Of a DNA stretch of 64,000 nt, positions 41,644 through 51,639 are shown one piece after another. Both the position numbers and the translations under genes were made by a program. Position 1 is the first letter of the stretch, and each line of letters begins with the position of its first letter. Below the pieces are notes generated by a model, which had not been told where the DNA came from, did no database searches, and worked only from the letters and a program-made list of their open reading frames with translations. Origin of the DNA: Streptomyces sp. HNM0574 (GTDB lineage: Bacteria; Actinomycetota; Actinomycetes; Streptomycetales; Streptomycetaceae); contig NZ_JAASAH010000005.1 of NCBI RefSeq assembly GCF_012726235.1, positions 62,001 to 126,000 of the forward strand, written 5' to 3'.

Positions 41644-43317
41644 ATGGGTGGCGTGAGTACGAGCCCCCGCCACCCCGGTTCCCCCGACACCGACGCCCCC
41701 GCCGACGCCCCGTCAGGCACCGGCACCGACGCCCCCGCCGCGGCGGCCGGGCACGGGTCCCCCGCCGTCCCCGCGGTACCGGCGGCCGACCCCGACCGCG
41801 TCGCCCGGCTGCGGGCCGCGCTGCTCGCCGCCGGGTTCACCGCCGACGGCCTCCTCGAACTCCTCGGCGGGCCCGCCTACTCGGCGCTCGCCCGCAGCGA
41901 GACCGTCCCGGCGCTGCGGGCCACGCGCGGCGGCGGCCCGCTGCCCACCCTCGTACGCCTCTTCCTCCTCCAGCAGTCGGTGCCCGCGTCCCGCGCCGCC
42001 GCCGTCCTCCCGCTGGACGACGCGCTGGCCGACGGCTGGCTGGTGGGCGAGGGCGCCGCGGACGAGGCCGGTTCGGTACGGGCGACCGTCGACATCCGGC
42101 CGTACGGCGGGCCCGACGGGCAGGACTGGTGGATCGTCGCCGACCTCGGCTGCGCCGTCGGCGGCGCCGGCGGCATCGGCGCCCGGCACGAGGACGTCGT
42201 GCTCGGCGTCGGGGGCGCGTCGACGACGCTCGCGGGGATCACGGTGCGCAAGCCCGTCGCCCGCGCGCTCGACCTGGGCACCGGTTCGGGCATCCAGGCG
42301 CTGCACGCGGCGCAGCACGCCACCCGCGTCACGGCCACCGACGTCAACCCGCGGGCACTCGCCTTCACCCGGCTCACGCTCGCACTCTCCGGCGCGCCCG
42401 GGGCCGACCTGCGCGAGGGCTCGCTCTTCGAGCCGGTCGAGGGCGAGGAACCGTACGACCTGATCGTCTCCAACCCGCCGTTCGTCATCGCGCCGCAGGC
42501 CGCGCCCGCCGAGGGCGACGCCGCGGGGCGGCTGACGTACCGCGAGGGCGGGATGAGCGGCGACGACCTGTGCCGCACGCTCGTCGAACGCGCCGGTGAG
42601 CACCTCGCCGACGGCGGCTACTGCCAGCTGCTCGCCAACTGGGAGCACCGCGAGGGCGAGGACTGGCAGGAGCGCCTGCGCTCCTGGGTGCCCGCCGGCT
42701 GCGACGCCTGGATCGTGCAGCGCGAGGTGCAGGACATCGCCCAGTACGCCGAGCTGTGGCTGCGGGACGCGGGGGACCACCTCGCGGGGCGTGACGTGTA
42801 CGAGGCGCGGTACGCGGCATGGCTGGACGAGTTCGAACAGCGCGGCACGACGGCCGTCGGATTCGGCTGGATCACGCTGCGGAAGAGCGGCGCCGAGCGG
42901 CCGCACGTCCAGGTCGAGGAGTGGCCGCACCCGGTCGAACAGCCGCTGGGCGAGGAGGTCGAGGGACACTTCGCGCGCCAGGACTTCCTCCGGGACACCG
43001 ACGACGCGGCGCTGCTGGACCTGCACTTCCGGCTGGCGGACGAGGTCGTGCAGGAGCAGGTCGGGATGCCGGGCGCCGAGGACCCGGAGCACGTGGTGCT
43101 GCGTCAGAACCGGGGCATGCGGCGCGCCTCCAAGGTGGACACCGTCGGCGCCGGGTTCGCCGGGGTCTGCGACGGCTCGCTGCCCGCGGGCCGGATCCTG
43201 GACGCGATCGCCCAACTCGTCGGCGAGGACCCGGTGATACTGCGGGACCGCACGCCGGAGGCCATCCGGCTGCTGGTCGGGCAGGGCTTCCTGCGGCCGG
43301 TCCCGGACGCGGACTGA
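41644..43317 (+). CDS. SAM-dependent methyltransferase with N- and C-terminal extensions
   Basis: 557-residue protein. A disordered Pro/Ala-rich start leads into a helical domain (about 60-130), then a class I methyltransferase: ALDLGTGSGIQALHAAQHATRVTATDVNPRAL at about 209 and SNPPFV at about 276, the NPPF tetrapeptide typical of N-methylation of nucleic acid bases or Gln side chains (RlmA/PrmC-like). The C-terminal 180 residues form an extra domain. Substrate probably RNA or a translation component; not proven. ATG at 41644; GTG at 41653 also possible. Confidence 0.85.
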   Translation: MGGVSTSPRHPGSPDTDAPADAPSGTGTDAPAAAAGHGSPAVPAVPAADPDRVARLRAALLAAGFTADGLLELLGGPAYSALARSETVPALRATRGGGPLPTLVRLFLLQQSVPASRAAAVLPLDDALADGWLVGEGAADEAGSVRATVDIRPYGGPDGQDWWIVADLGCAVGGAGGIGARHEDVVLGVGGASTTLAGITVRKPVARALDLGTGSGIQALHAAQHATRVTATDVNPRALAFTRLTLALSGAPGADLREGSLFEPVEGEEPYDLIVSNPPFVIAPQAAPAEGDAAGRLTYREGGMSGDDLCRTLVERAGEHLADGGYCQLLANWEHREGEDWQERLRSWVPAGCDAWIVQREVQDIAQYAELWLRDAGDHLAGRDVYEARYAAWLDEFEQRGTTAVGFGWITLRKSGAERPHVQVEEWPHPVEQPLGEEVEGHFARQDFLRDTDDAALLDLHFRLADEVVQEQVGMPGAEDPEHVVLRQNRGMRRASKVDTVGAGFAGVCDGSLPAGRILDAIAQLVGEDPVILRDRTPEAIRLLVGQGFLRPVPDAD

Positions 43318-43479
43318 CCGGGAGCACCGGCCCGGACCTGCCCTTACGCCCCCTCCTTCCGCCCGTCCTCCCCCGTCCCGCCGTCCCCGGCGCGGGCCGG
43401 TGGGCCGGACGGGTGGGTGGTGGGGGCGTGTTCATCTCGCGTTCGCGGCGGTGTCGGGGCGGGGTGTGAGGGTCGCCGC

Positions 43480-43677
43480 ATGGAAAGTGCACCAGCTGCC
43501 TTCGTCGGAGTGGCCCTCGCCGTGTTCGGGGCCGCGCTGATGCTGTGGACGACCGTGCGGGCCAGGAACGGGGAGCCCGTCGCGGAGGGCGTGGGACGGG
43601 TTCCGGCCGTCGTGCTCGTGGGGATTTCGGGTGTGATGTCGCTCATGGCGGGAGGTTGGGTGCTGCTTCGGGGGTGA
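43480..43677 (+). CDS. Small two-helix membrane protein
   Basis: 65-residue protein with two transmembrane helices (residues 6-25 and 42-62) joined by a short polar loop RARNGEPVAEGVGR. Hypothetical; kept at the same place upstream of topA in S. coelicolor (SCO3544, from memory). ATG at 43480 with weak GTGAGGGTC upstream. Confidence 0.7.
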   Translation: MESAPAAFVGVALAVFGAALMLWTTVRARNGEPVAEGVGRVPAVVLVGISGVMSLMAGGWVLLRG

Positions 43678-43856
43678 TCAGGGGCGATCACCCCGGGTAT
43701 CGGGCGGCAGGATGGTTGGCTGTCGGGTTACCGTTCGAGTGGCGTTGCGGACTTTTCCCGTTTGACATGGGGGCGGGAGGTACCGTCACACTCCGCAGCG
43801 ACGAGCGACCGAAGCTGCCGACCGCCCGACCGCCGACCGGAAAGAAGAGCCTGAAG

Positions 43857-46778
43857 TTGTCCCCGACCAGCGAGACCGCAGACGGCGGGCGCCGACTCGT
43901 GATTGTCGAGTCGCCTGCCAAGGCCAAGACGATCAAGGGCTATCTGGGCCCTGGCTACGTGGTCGAGGCCAGCGTCGGGCACATCCGCGACCTTCCGAAC
44001 GGCGCCGCCGAGGTCCCCGCCAAGTACAAGGGCCAGCCCTGGGCGCGTCTCGGCGTCAACGTCGATCACGACTTCGAGCCGCTCTACGTCGTCAACAGTG
44101 ACAAGAAGGACCAGGTCAAGAAGCTGAAGCAGCTTCTCGCCGAGTCCGACGAACTGCTGCTCGCCACCGATGAGGACCGCGAGGGCGAGGCCATCGCCTG
44201 GCATCTCCAGGAGGTCCTCAAGCCCAAGGTGCCGGTCAAGCGGATGGTCTTCCACGAGATCACCAAGGACGCCATCCAGAACGCGGTCAGCAACCCCCGC
44301 GACCTCAACCAGCGCCTGGTCGACGCGCAGGAGACCCGCCGCATCCTCGACCGTCTCTACGGCTACGAGGTCTCGCCCGTGCTGTGGAAGAAGGTCATGC
44401 CGCGGCTGTCGGCGGGCCGGGTGCAGTCCGTGGCGACGCGGCTCGTGGTCGAGCGGGAGCGCGAGCGGATGGCCTTCCGCTCCGCCGAGTACTGGGACCT
44501 GGCGGGCACCTTCGCGACGGGCCGCGGCGGGGACGTGTCCGACCCCGGCACCTTCGGCGCGAAGCTGGCCACGGTCGACGGCCGCCGCGTCGCGCAGGGC
44601 CGGGACTTCGGCTCCGACGGGCAGCTGAAGAACCCGGACCAGGTGCTGCACCTGGACGAGGAGAACGCGCGGGCGCTCGCCGCCTCGCTGGCGGACACGG
44701 CCTTCGCCGTCCGTTCCGTCGAGTCGAAGCCGTACCGCCGCTCGCCGTACGCGCCGTTCCGGACGACGACGCTCCAGCAGGAGGCGAGCCGGAAGCTCGG
44801 CTTCGGCGCGAAGTCGACGATGCAGGTGGCGCAGAAGCTGTACGAGAACGGCTTCATCACCTACATGCGTACCGACTCCACGACGCTCTCCGACACCGCG
44901 ATCACCGCGGCCCGGGCCCAGGTCACGCAGCTGTACGGGGCCGACTACCTACCGGAGAAGCCGCGCGTCTACGCGGGCAAGGTCAAGAACGCGCAGGAGG
45001 CGCACGAGGCGATCCGTCCCTCGGGCGACCGCTTCCGCACGCCCGCCGAGACCGGCCTGACCGGCGACCAGTTCCGGCTCTACGAGCTGATCTGGAAGCG
45101 CACCGTCGCCTCGCAGATGAAGGACGCCACGGGCCAGTCCGTGACGGTGAAGGTCGGCGGCGCCTCGGCGGACGGCCGGGACGCCGAGTTCACCGCCACC
45201 GGCAAGATCATCACCTTCCACGGCTTCCTCAAGGCGTACGTCGAGGGCTCCGACGACCCCAACGCCGAGCTCGACGACCGCGAGCGCCGCCTCCCGCAGG
45301 TCACCGAGGGCGACGCGCTGAGCGCCGAGGAGATCACCGCCGAGGGCCACGCGACCAAGCCTCCGGCCCGGTACACCGAGGCCACGCTGGTCAAGGAGCT
45401 GGAGGAGCGGGAGATCGGGCGTCCCTCCACGTACGCCTCGATCATCAGCACCATCCTCGACCGGCGGTACGTCTTCAAGAAGGGCACGGCGCTCGTCCCG
45501 TCCTTCCTGAGCTTCGCCGTCGTCGGCCTGCTGGAGAAGCACTTCGGGCGGCTCGTGGACTACGACTTCACCGCCAAGATGGAGGACGACCTCGACCGGA
45601 TCGCCGCCGGCGACGCCGAGGCCGTGCCGTGGCTGCGCCGCTTCTACTTCGGCGAGCAGGACGGCACCTCCGGCACCGGCGAGGCCCCCGCGCCCTCGGC
45701 CGCCGACTCCGGCAACGGCGACGGCGACCACCTCGGCGGCCTGAAGGAACTGGTCTCCGACCTGGGCGCGATCGACGCGAAGGGCATCTCGTCCTTCCCC
45801 GTCGGCGAGGGCGTCACGCTGCGCGTCGGCCGCTACGGCCCCTACGTCGAGGGCCCCTCCGAGGACCCGGACCAGCCGGGGCAGCGCGCCGACGTGCCGG
45901 ACGACCTGCCGCCCGACGAGCTGACCGTCGAGTACGCGAAGGAGCTGCTGGCCAAGCCCAGCGGCGACTTCGAGCTGGGCACCGACCCGGAGTCGGGCCG
46001 CCCGATCGTCGCCAAGGACGGCCGGTACGGTCCGTACGTCACCGAGGTGCTGCCCGAGGGCACGCCGAAGACGGGCAAGAACGCGGTCAAGCCGCGGACG
46101 GCCTCGCTGCTGCGCTCGATGTCGCTGGACACGGTCACGCTTCAGGACGCGCTCAAGCTGCTCTCGCTGCCCCGCGTCGTCGGCACCGACCCGGAGTCGG
46201 GCGAGGAGATCCTCGCGCAGAACGGCCGGTACGGGCCCTACATGAAGAAGGGCACGGACTCGCGGTCGCTGGAGACCGAGGAGCAGATCTTCACGATCAC
46301 GCTGGAGCAGGCGCTGGAGATCTACTCCAAGCCGAAGCAGCGTGGCCGGGCGGCGGCGAAGCCCCCGCTGAAGGAGCTGGGCAACGACCCGCAGACCGAG
46401 AAGCCGGTCGTGGTCAAGGACGGCCGCTTCGGCCCGTACGTCACCGACGGCGAGACGAACGCGACGCTGCGCCGGGACGACGACGTCGAGTCGATCACCC
46501 CGGAGCGGGGCTTCGAACTGCTCGCCGAGAAGCGGGCGAAGGGCCCGGCGAAGAAGACGGCCAAGAAGACCGCGGCGAAGAAGGCCCCGGCCAAGAAGAC
46601 GGCCGCGAAGAAGACCACGGCCAAGAAGACGGCGGCGAAGAAGACCGCCACGAAGAAGACGGCGGCGAGCAAGACGGCCGCCACCAAGACCGCGGCGAAG
46701 AAGACGGCCACGAAGTCGGCGGCCAAGAAGACGGCCGCGAAGAAGACGGCGGCCGGTTCCGAGGACGCCGAGAGCTGA
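43857..46778 (+). CDS. topA: DNA topoisomerase I
   Basis: 973-residue type IA topoisomerase that relaxes negative supercoils. The Toprim domain RLVIVESPAKAKTIKGYLG with TDEDREGEAIAW, the catalytic Tyr336 in FITYMRTDS, and repeated C-terminal DGRYGPYV / NGRYGPYMKKG modules are seen. The last 70 residues are AKKTA-type lysine repeats, as in Streptomyces TopA, which promote processivity on DNA. TTG at 43857 (LSPTSETADGG) matches the S. coelicolor start I recall and follows GGAAAGAAGAG; earlier in-frame starts add only unsupported sequence. Confidence 0.96.
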   Translation: MSPTSETADGGRRLVIVESPAKAKTIKGYLGPGYVVEASVGHIRDLPNGAAEVPAKYKGQPWARLGVNVDHDFEPLYVVNSDKKDQVKKLKQLLAESDELLLATDEDREGEAIAWHLQEVLKPKVPVKRMVFHEITKDAIQNAVSNPRDLNQRLVDAQETRRILDRLYGYEVSPVLWKKVMPRLSAGRVQSVATRLVVERERERMAFRSAEYWDLAGTFATGRGGDVSDPGTFGAKLATVDGRRVAQGRDFGSDGQLKNPDQVLHLDEENARALAASLADTAFAVRSVESKPYRRSPYAPFRTTTLQQEASRKLGFGAKSTMQVAQKLYENGFITYMRTDSTTLSDTAITAARAQVTQLYGADYLPEKPRVYAGKVKNAQEAHEAIRPSGDRFRTPAETGLTGDQFRLYELIWKRTVASQMKDATGQSVTVKVGGASADGRDAEFTATGKIITFHGFLKAYVEGSDDPNAELDDRERRLPQVTEGDALSAEEITAEGHATKPPARYTEATLVKELEEREIGRPSTYASIISTILDRRYVFKKGTALVPSFLSFAVVGLLEKHFGRLVDYDFTAKMEDDLDRIAAGDAEAVPWLRRFYFGEQDGTSGTGEAPAPSAADSGNGDGDHLGGLKELVSDLGAIDAKGISSFPVGEGVTLRVGRYGPYVEGPSEDPDQPGQRADVPDDLPPDELTVEYAKELLAKPSGDFELGTDPESGRPIVAKDGRYGPYVTEVLPEGTPKTGKNAVKPRTASLLRSMSLDTVTLQDALKLLSLPRVVGTDPESGEEILAQNGRYGPYMKKGTDSRSLETEEQIFTITLEQALEIYSKPKQRGRAAAKPPLKELGNDPQTEKPVVVKDGRFGPYVTDGETNATLRRDDDVESITPERGFELLAEKRAKGPAKKTAKKTAAKKAPAKKTAAKKTTAKKTAAKKTATKKTAASKTAATKTAAKKTATKSAAKKTAAKKTAAGSEDAES

Positions 46779-46787
46779 GCCCCCGAC

Positions 46788-46821
46788 GAGCGCCCGGTGC
46801 CCCCTGCGGCACCGGGCGCTC
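46788..46821 (+). terminator. topA terminator
   Basis: Perfect 14-bp stem GAGCGCCCGGTGCC / GGCACCGGGCGCTC with a 6-base loop, 10 bases after the stop. Confidence 0.88.
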
Positions 46822-46953
46822 GCGCGTTCCCGGGGCGCATACCGGGCGCATCCCGGACGTGCCGCGCACCGGCGTTCACAGAAACCTCACCGATCCCTTC
46901 CGTATGTCCGGGCGCGGGCACACGGTGTCGGTGTCTCGCTATACGCTGGCGGG

Positions 46954-49900
46954 ATGACGCGTGCAGAGCAGCCAACGGGCGCGACCCCCGCGACCCCCGA
47001 CGACGCACTCGCCGCAGACTCCCGCGAGCGCGCCGTGGGCGCACTGCTGCGCATCCCGCCGCTGCGGCGGCTGTGGAGCGCGCAGTTCACCGGAGCGATC
47101 GGCGACGTACTGTCCCTGCTGGTCCTGTTGCTGCTGGGCCTCCAGGCGGCGACGGTGCAGGCCGGCGGCGGCGACCCGGTCTTCGGCGGGGGGTATCGCG
47201 GGACGGCGCTGGTCGTCGCCGCGGTGTTCGCCACCCGGCTGGTGGCCACCCTCGTCTTCGGCGCGCTGCTGCTCGGGCCGCTGTCCGCGCTGCTCGCGCC
47301 GGGCAAGGGCGTGCTCGACCGGCGCTGGACGATGTTCGGCGCCGACGTGCTGCGCGCCCTCGCCCTGATCGTCGCCCCGCTGTGGATCGACTGGACGCCG
47401 GGCGTCGCCCTCGTCCTCGTCCTGGTCACCGTCTTCGTGCTCGGCGGCGCCGAGCGCGTCTGGGCGGTGGCCAAGGACAGCGCCGCGCCCGCGCTGCTGC
47501 CGGCCGCGCCGCCCGGAGCGGTCCGGCCCGCGCCCGACCACCACGAGGCGCTGCGCCGGCTGTGGCTGCGGAGCACCTTCCTCGCGCTGCCCGCCGCGGC
47601 CGCCGCGCTCGTCGTGGTGACGCTGATCAGCAATCTCTTCGGCGCCGGCATCGACTGGTTCCACACCCACCAGGCCGCGCTCTCCTCGTACGTCGCGGCC
47701 GGGCTGTTCGCCGCGTCCCTCTCCACCGTCTACTTCCTGGACCTGCCCGCCACCGCCACCCCGCGCCCGCGCTCACCGCTGGAGGGGCTGCGGCGTCCGC
47801 GCCGGGCGGTGGCTTCCGCCGAGGACGGCGCGAAGGCCCCGGCGAAGGCCCCGGCCGAGCGCGGGCGGACGGGCGCGATCCCGCTGCTCGTGCTGGCCTG
47901 CTCCTCCGTCGCCGCCGCGATCTCCGCGGCCGTCGCGCTCGCCCTGCTGCGGGCCGTCGACCTCGGCGGCGGTCCGGTCGGCTTCGGGCTGCTCGTCCTC
48001 GCGCTGACCGGCGGCACCGCCGTCGGCATCCGGCTCGCGCCCAGCACCCTGCCCGGCCTCTCGCGGCGCCGGCTGCTGGCGCTGGCCATCGCCGTCACGG
48101 GCGTGCTGCTGCTCGCGGCCGGGCTGGTGCCCGACCCGACGAGCGTGTGGCTGCTGACCCTGCTCGCCGGCGTCTCCGCCGGTGTCTCCGCCAACACCGG
48201 GCACGTGCTCCTCGACCAGGAGACGGAGGAGGCCCGCCGGGCCCGCACCACCGAACACCTGCAGGCCGTCGTCCGGATCGCGATCGCGCTGGCCGCGCTG
48301 ATCGGGCCCGCGCTGGCGGCGCTGATCGGCCCGCACCGGGTCGAGAAGGGCGCGTTCGTCTTCGAACACGGCGGCGCCGCCTTCACGTTGATGCTGGTCG
48401 GCGCGCTGCTGCTGCCCGTCGCCGCGTTCGTCCTCGGACGCACGGACGACCGGCAGGGCGTGCCGCTCCGCCGCGATCTGCTGGAGGCCGTCGGCGGCGG
48501 CGAGCCGAAGCAGGCCCCGGCCGCCACCGGCTTCTTCATCGCGCTGGAAGGCGGTGACGGCGCGGGCAAGTCGACGCAGATCGAGGCGCTGGCCGAGTGG
48601 ATCAGGAACAAGGGCCACGAGGTCGTCGTCACCAAGGAGCCGGGCGCCACCCCCATCGGCAAGCGCCTGCGCTCGATCCTGCTCGACGTCTCCTCGGCCG
48701 GGCTCTCGCACCGCGCGGAGGCCCTGCTGTACGCGGCCGACCGCGCCGAGCACGTCGACAGCGTCGTCCGTCCCGCGCTGGAGCGCGGCGCCGTCGTGCT
48801 CTCCGACCGGTACATCGACTCGTCCGTCGCCTACCAGGGCGCCGGCCGCGATCTCTCGCCCACCGGCATCGCGCGGATCTCCCGCTGGGCCACGGACGGA
48901 CTCGTCCCGCATCTGACGGTGCTGCTCGACGTCCCGCCCGAGACGGCCCGTGAGCGCTTCACCGAGGCGCCGGACCGGCTGGAGTCGGAGCCCGCCGAGT
49001 TCCACGAGCGGGTGCGCGCCGGCTTCCTGACGCTGGCCGCCGCCGACCCGGCGCGGTATCTCGTCGTCGACGCCGCGCAGGAGCCCGAGGCCGTCACCAC
49101 CGTCGTCCGCCACCGGCTGGACGCGGTGCTGCCGCTGTCCGAGCAGGAGCGGGCGGCGCAGGAGGAGGCGCGCCGCAAGGCCGAGGAGGAGGCCCGGCGC
49201 CGCGCGGAGGAAGAGGCCGCGCGGAAGGCCGAGGAGGAGCGCCAGGAGCGCGAGCGCAAGGAGCAGATGGCCCGGCTGCGGGCCGAGGAGGCGGAGCGCA
49301 AGAAGCGCGAGGCCGAGCTGGAGAAGCAGCGCGAGGAGGCGCGGCGCGCGCAGGAGGCCCGGGAGCGGGCCGAGGCGGAGCGGCGCAAGGCCGAGGAGGA
49401 GCGCGAGCGGCGCGAGGCCGAGGAGCGGATGCGCCGCGAGGAGATCGAGCGGCAGCGCAGGCTCGCGGAGGAGGAGGCCCGGCTGCGGGCCGAGGCCGAG
49501 GAGCGGCGGCTGGAGAAGCAGCGCAAGGCGGAGGAGGCGCTGCTGCGCTCCGAGCACGCGCGCGGCTCCGGAAGCGGCACCGCCGCTTCCGCGTCGGCCG
49601 CCCGGTCCGTCGAGCCGGACGGCTCCGAGGCGGACACGGCGCAGATCCCGCAGATCTCCGCGGAATCCGCCGCTCCGTACTCGATGAGCAAGGAGCAGCG
49701 CTCCTCGGAGGAGACGGCCGAGCAGCCCGCCCCGTACTCCATGCACAAGATGCACAAGCCGGGCCGCCGCACGGCGGACGAGAGCGAGGCGGAGCGCACC
49801 GCCGTCCTCCCGCAGGCCGGGCAGCAGCCGGGCTCCGCGGACGAGACGACGGTCCTGCCGCAGGTCGGCGAGGACGAGGACCGTACGCGGGAACTGCCGC

Positions 49901-50037
49901 AGGTCGACGCGGAGTCGGGCCGTCCGGCGCGGCCGCGTCCGGAGTGGGCGGAGGAGACCCCGCTCGACGACGTCCCGAGCCTCGCCGACGAGCTCCTCGG
50001 CCCGCACGAGGAGCAGGAACGGCGCGGGCGCCGCTAG
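46954..50037 (+). CDS. tmk: MFS-like membrane domain fused to thymidylate kinase and coiled coil
   Basis: 1027-residue three-part protein. Residues 30-500 form about 12 transmembrane helices of MFS type (RIPPLRRLWSAQFTGAIGDVLSLL). Residues 527-735 are a complete dTMP kinase: P-loop ALEGGDGAGKSTQIEAL, DR(Y) motif LSDRYIDSSVAYQGAGRDL and the LDVPPETARERF base loop. Residues 740-870 are an Arg/Glu/Ala coiled coil, then a disordered acidic tail. It makes dTDP for DNA synthesis at the membrane. The fusion is the normal state in Streptomyces (SCO3542, from memory). It lies between topA and holB. Confidence 0.94.
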   Translation: MTRAEQPTGATPATPDDALAADSRERAVGALLRIPPLRRLWSAQFTGAIGDVLSLLVLLLLGLQAATVQAGGGDPVFGGGYRGTALVVAAVFATRLVATLVFGALLLGPLSALLAPGKGVLDRRWTMFGADVLRALALIVAPLWIDWTPGVALVLVLVTVFVLGGAERVWAVAKDSAAPALLPAAPPGAVRPAPDHHEALRRLWLRSTFLALPAAAAALVVVTLISNLFGAGIDWFHTHQAALSSYVAAGLFAASLSTVYFLDLPATATPRPRSPLEGLRRPRRAVASAEDGAKAPAKAPAERGRTGAIPLLVLACSSVAAAISAAVALALLRAVDLGGGPVGFGLLVLALTGGTAVGIRLAPSTLPGLSRRRLLALAIAVTGVLLLAAGLVPDPTSVWLLTLLAGVSAGVSANTGHVLLDQETEEARRARTTEHLQAVVRIAIALAALIGPALAALIGPHRVEKGAFVFEHGGAAFTLMLVGALLLPVAAFVLGRTDDRQGVPLRRDLLEAVGGGEPKQAPAATGFFIALEGGDGAGKSTQIEALAEWIRNKGHEVVVTKEPGATPIGKRLRSILLDVSSAGLSHRAEALLYAADRAEHVDSVVRPALERGAVVLSDRYIDSSVAYQGAGRDLSPTGIARISRWATDGLVPHLTVLLDVPPETARERFTEAPDRLESEPAEFHERVRAGFLTLAAADPARYLVVDAAQEPEAVTTVVRHRLDAVLPLSEQERAAQEEARRKAEEEARRRAEEEAARKAEEERQERERKEQMARLRAEEAERKKREAELEKQREEARRAQEARERAEAERRKAEEERERREAEERMRREEIERQRRLAEEEARLRAEAEERRLEKQRKAEEALLRSEHARGSGSGTAASASAARSVEPDGSEADTAQIPQISAESAAPYSMSKEQRSSEETAEQPAPYSMHKMHKPGRRTADESEAERTAVLPQAGQQPGSADETTVLPQVGEDEDRTRELPQVDAESGRPARPRPEWAEETPLDDVPSLADELLGPHEEQERRGRR

Positions 50038-50042
50038 CCCGC

Positions 50043-50081
50043 CACCGGAGGCCGGGTCCCGTCGGGGCCCGGCCTCCGGTG
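50043..50081 (+). terminator. tmk terminator
   Basis: Perfect 14-bp stem CACCGGAGGCCGGG / CCCGGCCTCCGGTG six bases after the stop. Confidence 0.85.
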
Positions 50082-50152
50082 CGTCCGGCTGTCGGTGGCA
50101 TGGACGACAATGGACGACGGCGTCACGGGCAGCGGCAGGAGGTACGGCACGG

Positions 50153-51370
50153 ATGGCGGTCTGGGACGACCTGGTCGGTCAGGAGCGGGCGGCGGCGCAG
50201 CTCGGCGCGGCCGCCGCGGACGCGGACGCGTTCGTCACGGCCGAGAGCACGCGCGCGGGTTCGGCCGAGCTGTCCGGCTCCTCGATGACGCACGCCTGGC
50301 TCTTCACGGGGCCGCCCGGCTCCGGCGGCCCGTCCGCTGCCCGCGCGTTCGCCGCCGCGCTCCAGTGCGTCAGCCCGGACCGCGCCCTGCGCAGCGGCCC
50401 CGGCTGCGGCTTCTGCGACGGCTGCCACACCACCCTCGTCGGCACGCACGCGGACGTCGAGATCGTCCGTACCGACCTGCTGAGCATCGGCGTGAAGGAG
50501 ACGAGGGACCTCGTCCGTCGCGCCCAGATGTCCCCGGCGGGCGGCCGCTGGCAGGTGATCGTCCTGGAGGACGCCGACCGGCTGACCGAGGGCGCGGGAA
50601 ACGTCCTGCTCAAGGCCATCGAGGAGCCCGCGCCGCGGACGGTCTGGCTGCTCTGCGCCCCCTCCACGGAGGATGTGCTGCCGACGATCCGCTCCCGCTG
50701 CCGGAACCTCGCGCTGCGCACACCCCCGGTCGAGGCCGTCGCCGCCTCGCTGGTGCGGCGGGACGGCATCGAGGAGGGCATGGCCTCGTACGCGGCCCGC
50801 GCCACCCAGGGCCACATCGAGCGCGCCCGCAGGCTCGCCACCGACGAGCGCGCGCGGGCGAGGCGGGCCGCCGTGCTGAAGCTGCCGGACCGGGTCGGGG
50901 ACGTGGGCCAGGCGCTCAAGGCCGCGCAGGAGCTGATCGACGCGGCGGGCGCGGACGCCAAGGAGGTCGCCGAGGAGCTCGACGCGAGCGAGACCGAGGC
51001 CCTGCGCGCCGCGCTCGGCGCCGCCGAGGGCAAGGGCAGCCGCATGCCGCGCGGCACGGCGGGCGCGATGAAGGAGCTCCAGGACCGCCAGAAGCGCCGG
51101 GCCACCCGCACCCAGCGGGACTCCCTGGATCTCGCGCTGACCGACCTCACCTCCTTCTACCGGGACGTCCTGGCACGGCAGTTGGGCTCGGACGTCGCCC
51201 TCGCGAACGACGAGGTGCGGGACGTCGTCGAGCGCGTCGCCGGATCGTCCCGCCCGGAACAGACGCTGCGCCGGATCGAGGCCGTGCTCGGCTGCCGCGA
51301 CATGCTCGACCGGAACGTCGCCCCGCTGCTCGCCGTCGAATCCATGGCCATGGCCCTCCGCGCGGGCTGA
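50153..51370 (+). CDS. holB: DNA polymerase III subunit delta prime
   Basis: 405-residue AAA+ clamp-loader subunit. MAVWDDLVGQERAAAQL is the family start. The P-loop reads FTGPPGSGGPSAARAF, without the ATP-contacting lysine, as expected for delta prime, which does not hydrolyse ATP. The zinc site has GCGFCDGCHTT with an upstream Cys; EDADRLTEGAGNVLLKAIEEP and PTIRSRC (SRC motif) follow. The C-terminal part is the helical collar. Located directly after tmk. Confidence 0.94.
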   Translation: MAVWDDLVGQERAAAQLGAAAADADAFVTAESTRAGSAELSGSSMTHAWLFTGPPGSGGPSAARAFAAALQCVSPDRALRSGPGCGFCDGCHTTLVGTHADVEIVRTDLLSIGVKETRDLVRRAQMSPAGGRWQVIVLEDADRLTEGAGNVLLKAIEEPAPRTVWLLCAPSTEDVLPTIRSRCRNLALRTPPVEAVAASLVRRDGIEEGMASYAARATQGHIERARRLATDERARARRAAVLKLPDRVGDVGQALKAAQELIDAAGADAKEVAEELDASETEALRAALGAAEGKGSRMPRGTAGAMKELQDRQKRRATRTQRDSLDLALTDLTSFYRDVLARQLGSDVALANDEVRDVVERVAGSSRPEQTLRRIEAVLGCRDMLDRNVAPLLAVESMAMALRAG

Positions 51371-51639
51371 GCCGTACGCGGTACGCGGCCCGAACGGCGG
51401 CCCCGCGCGCCCCAGTTGAGCCGTCCCGCCGCCCGGGGCGCCCGCTCACTCGTACGGGCGCGGGTGGAGGGGCGCGGGCGCGCCGCCGCCGGATACGCTC
51501 CCCTGGACACCGCAATCCGCGGCAGGCCGCGACGAGCACATGTGCGCCGGGGGAAGGCCGGTCGGGGGAGGCGCGCGGCGGCGGATTGCGCACGACCGCC
51601 GAAGGACCACCCAGGCTGACCGCCAAGGGATCGAGGTAC

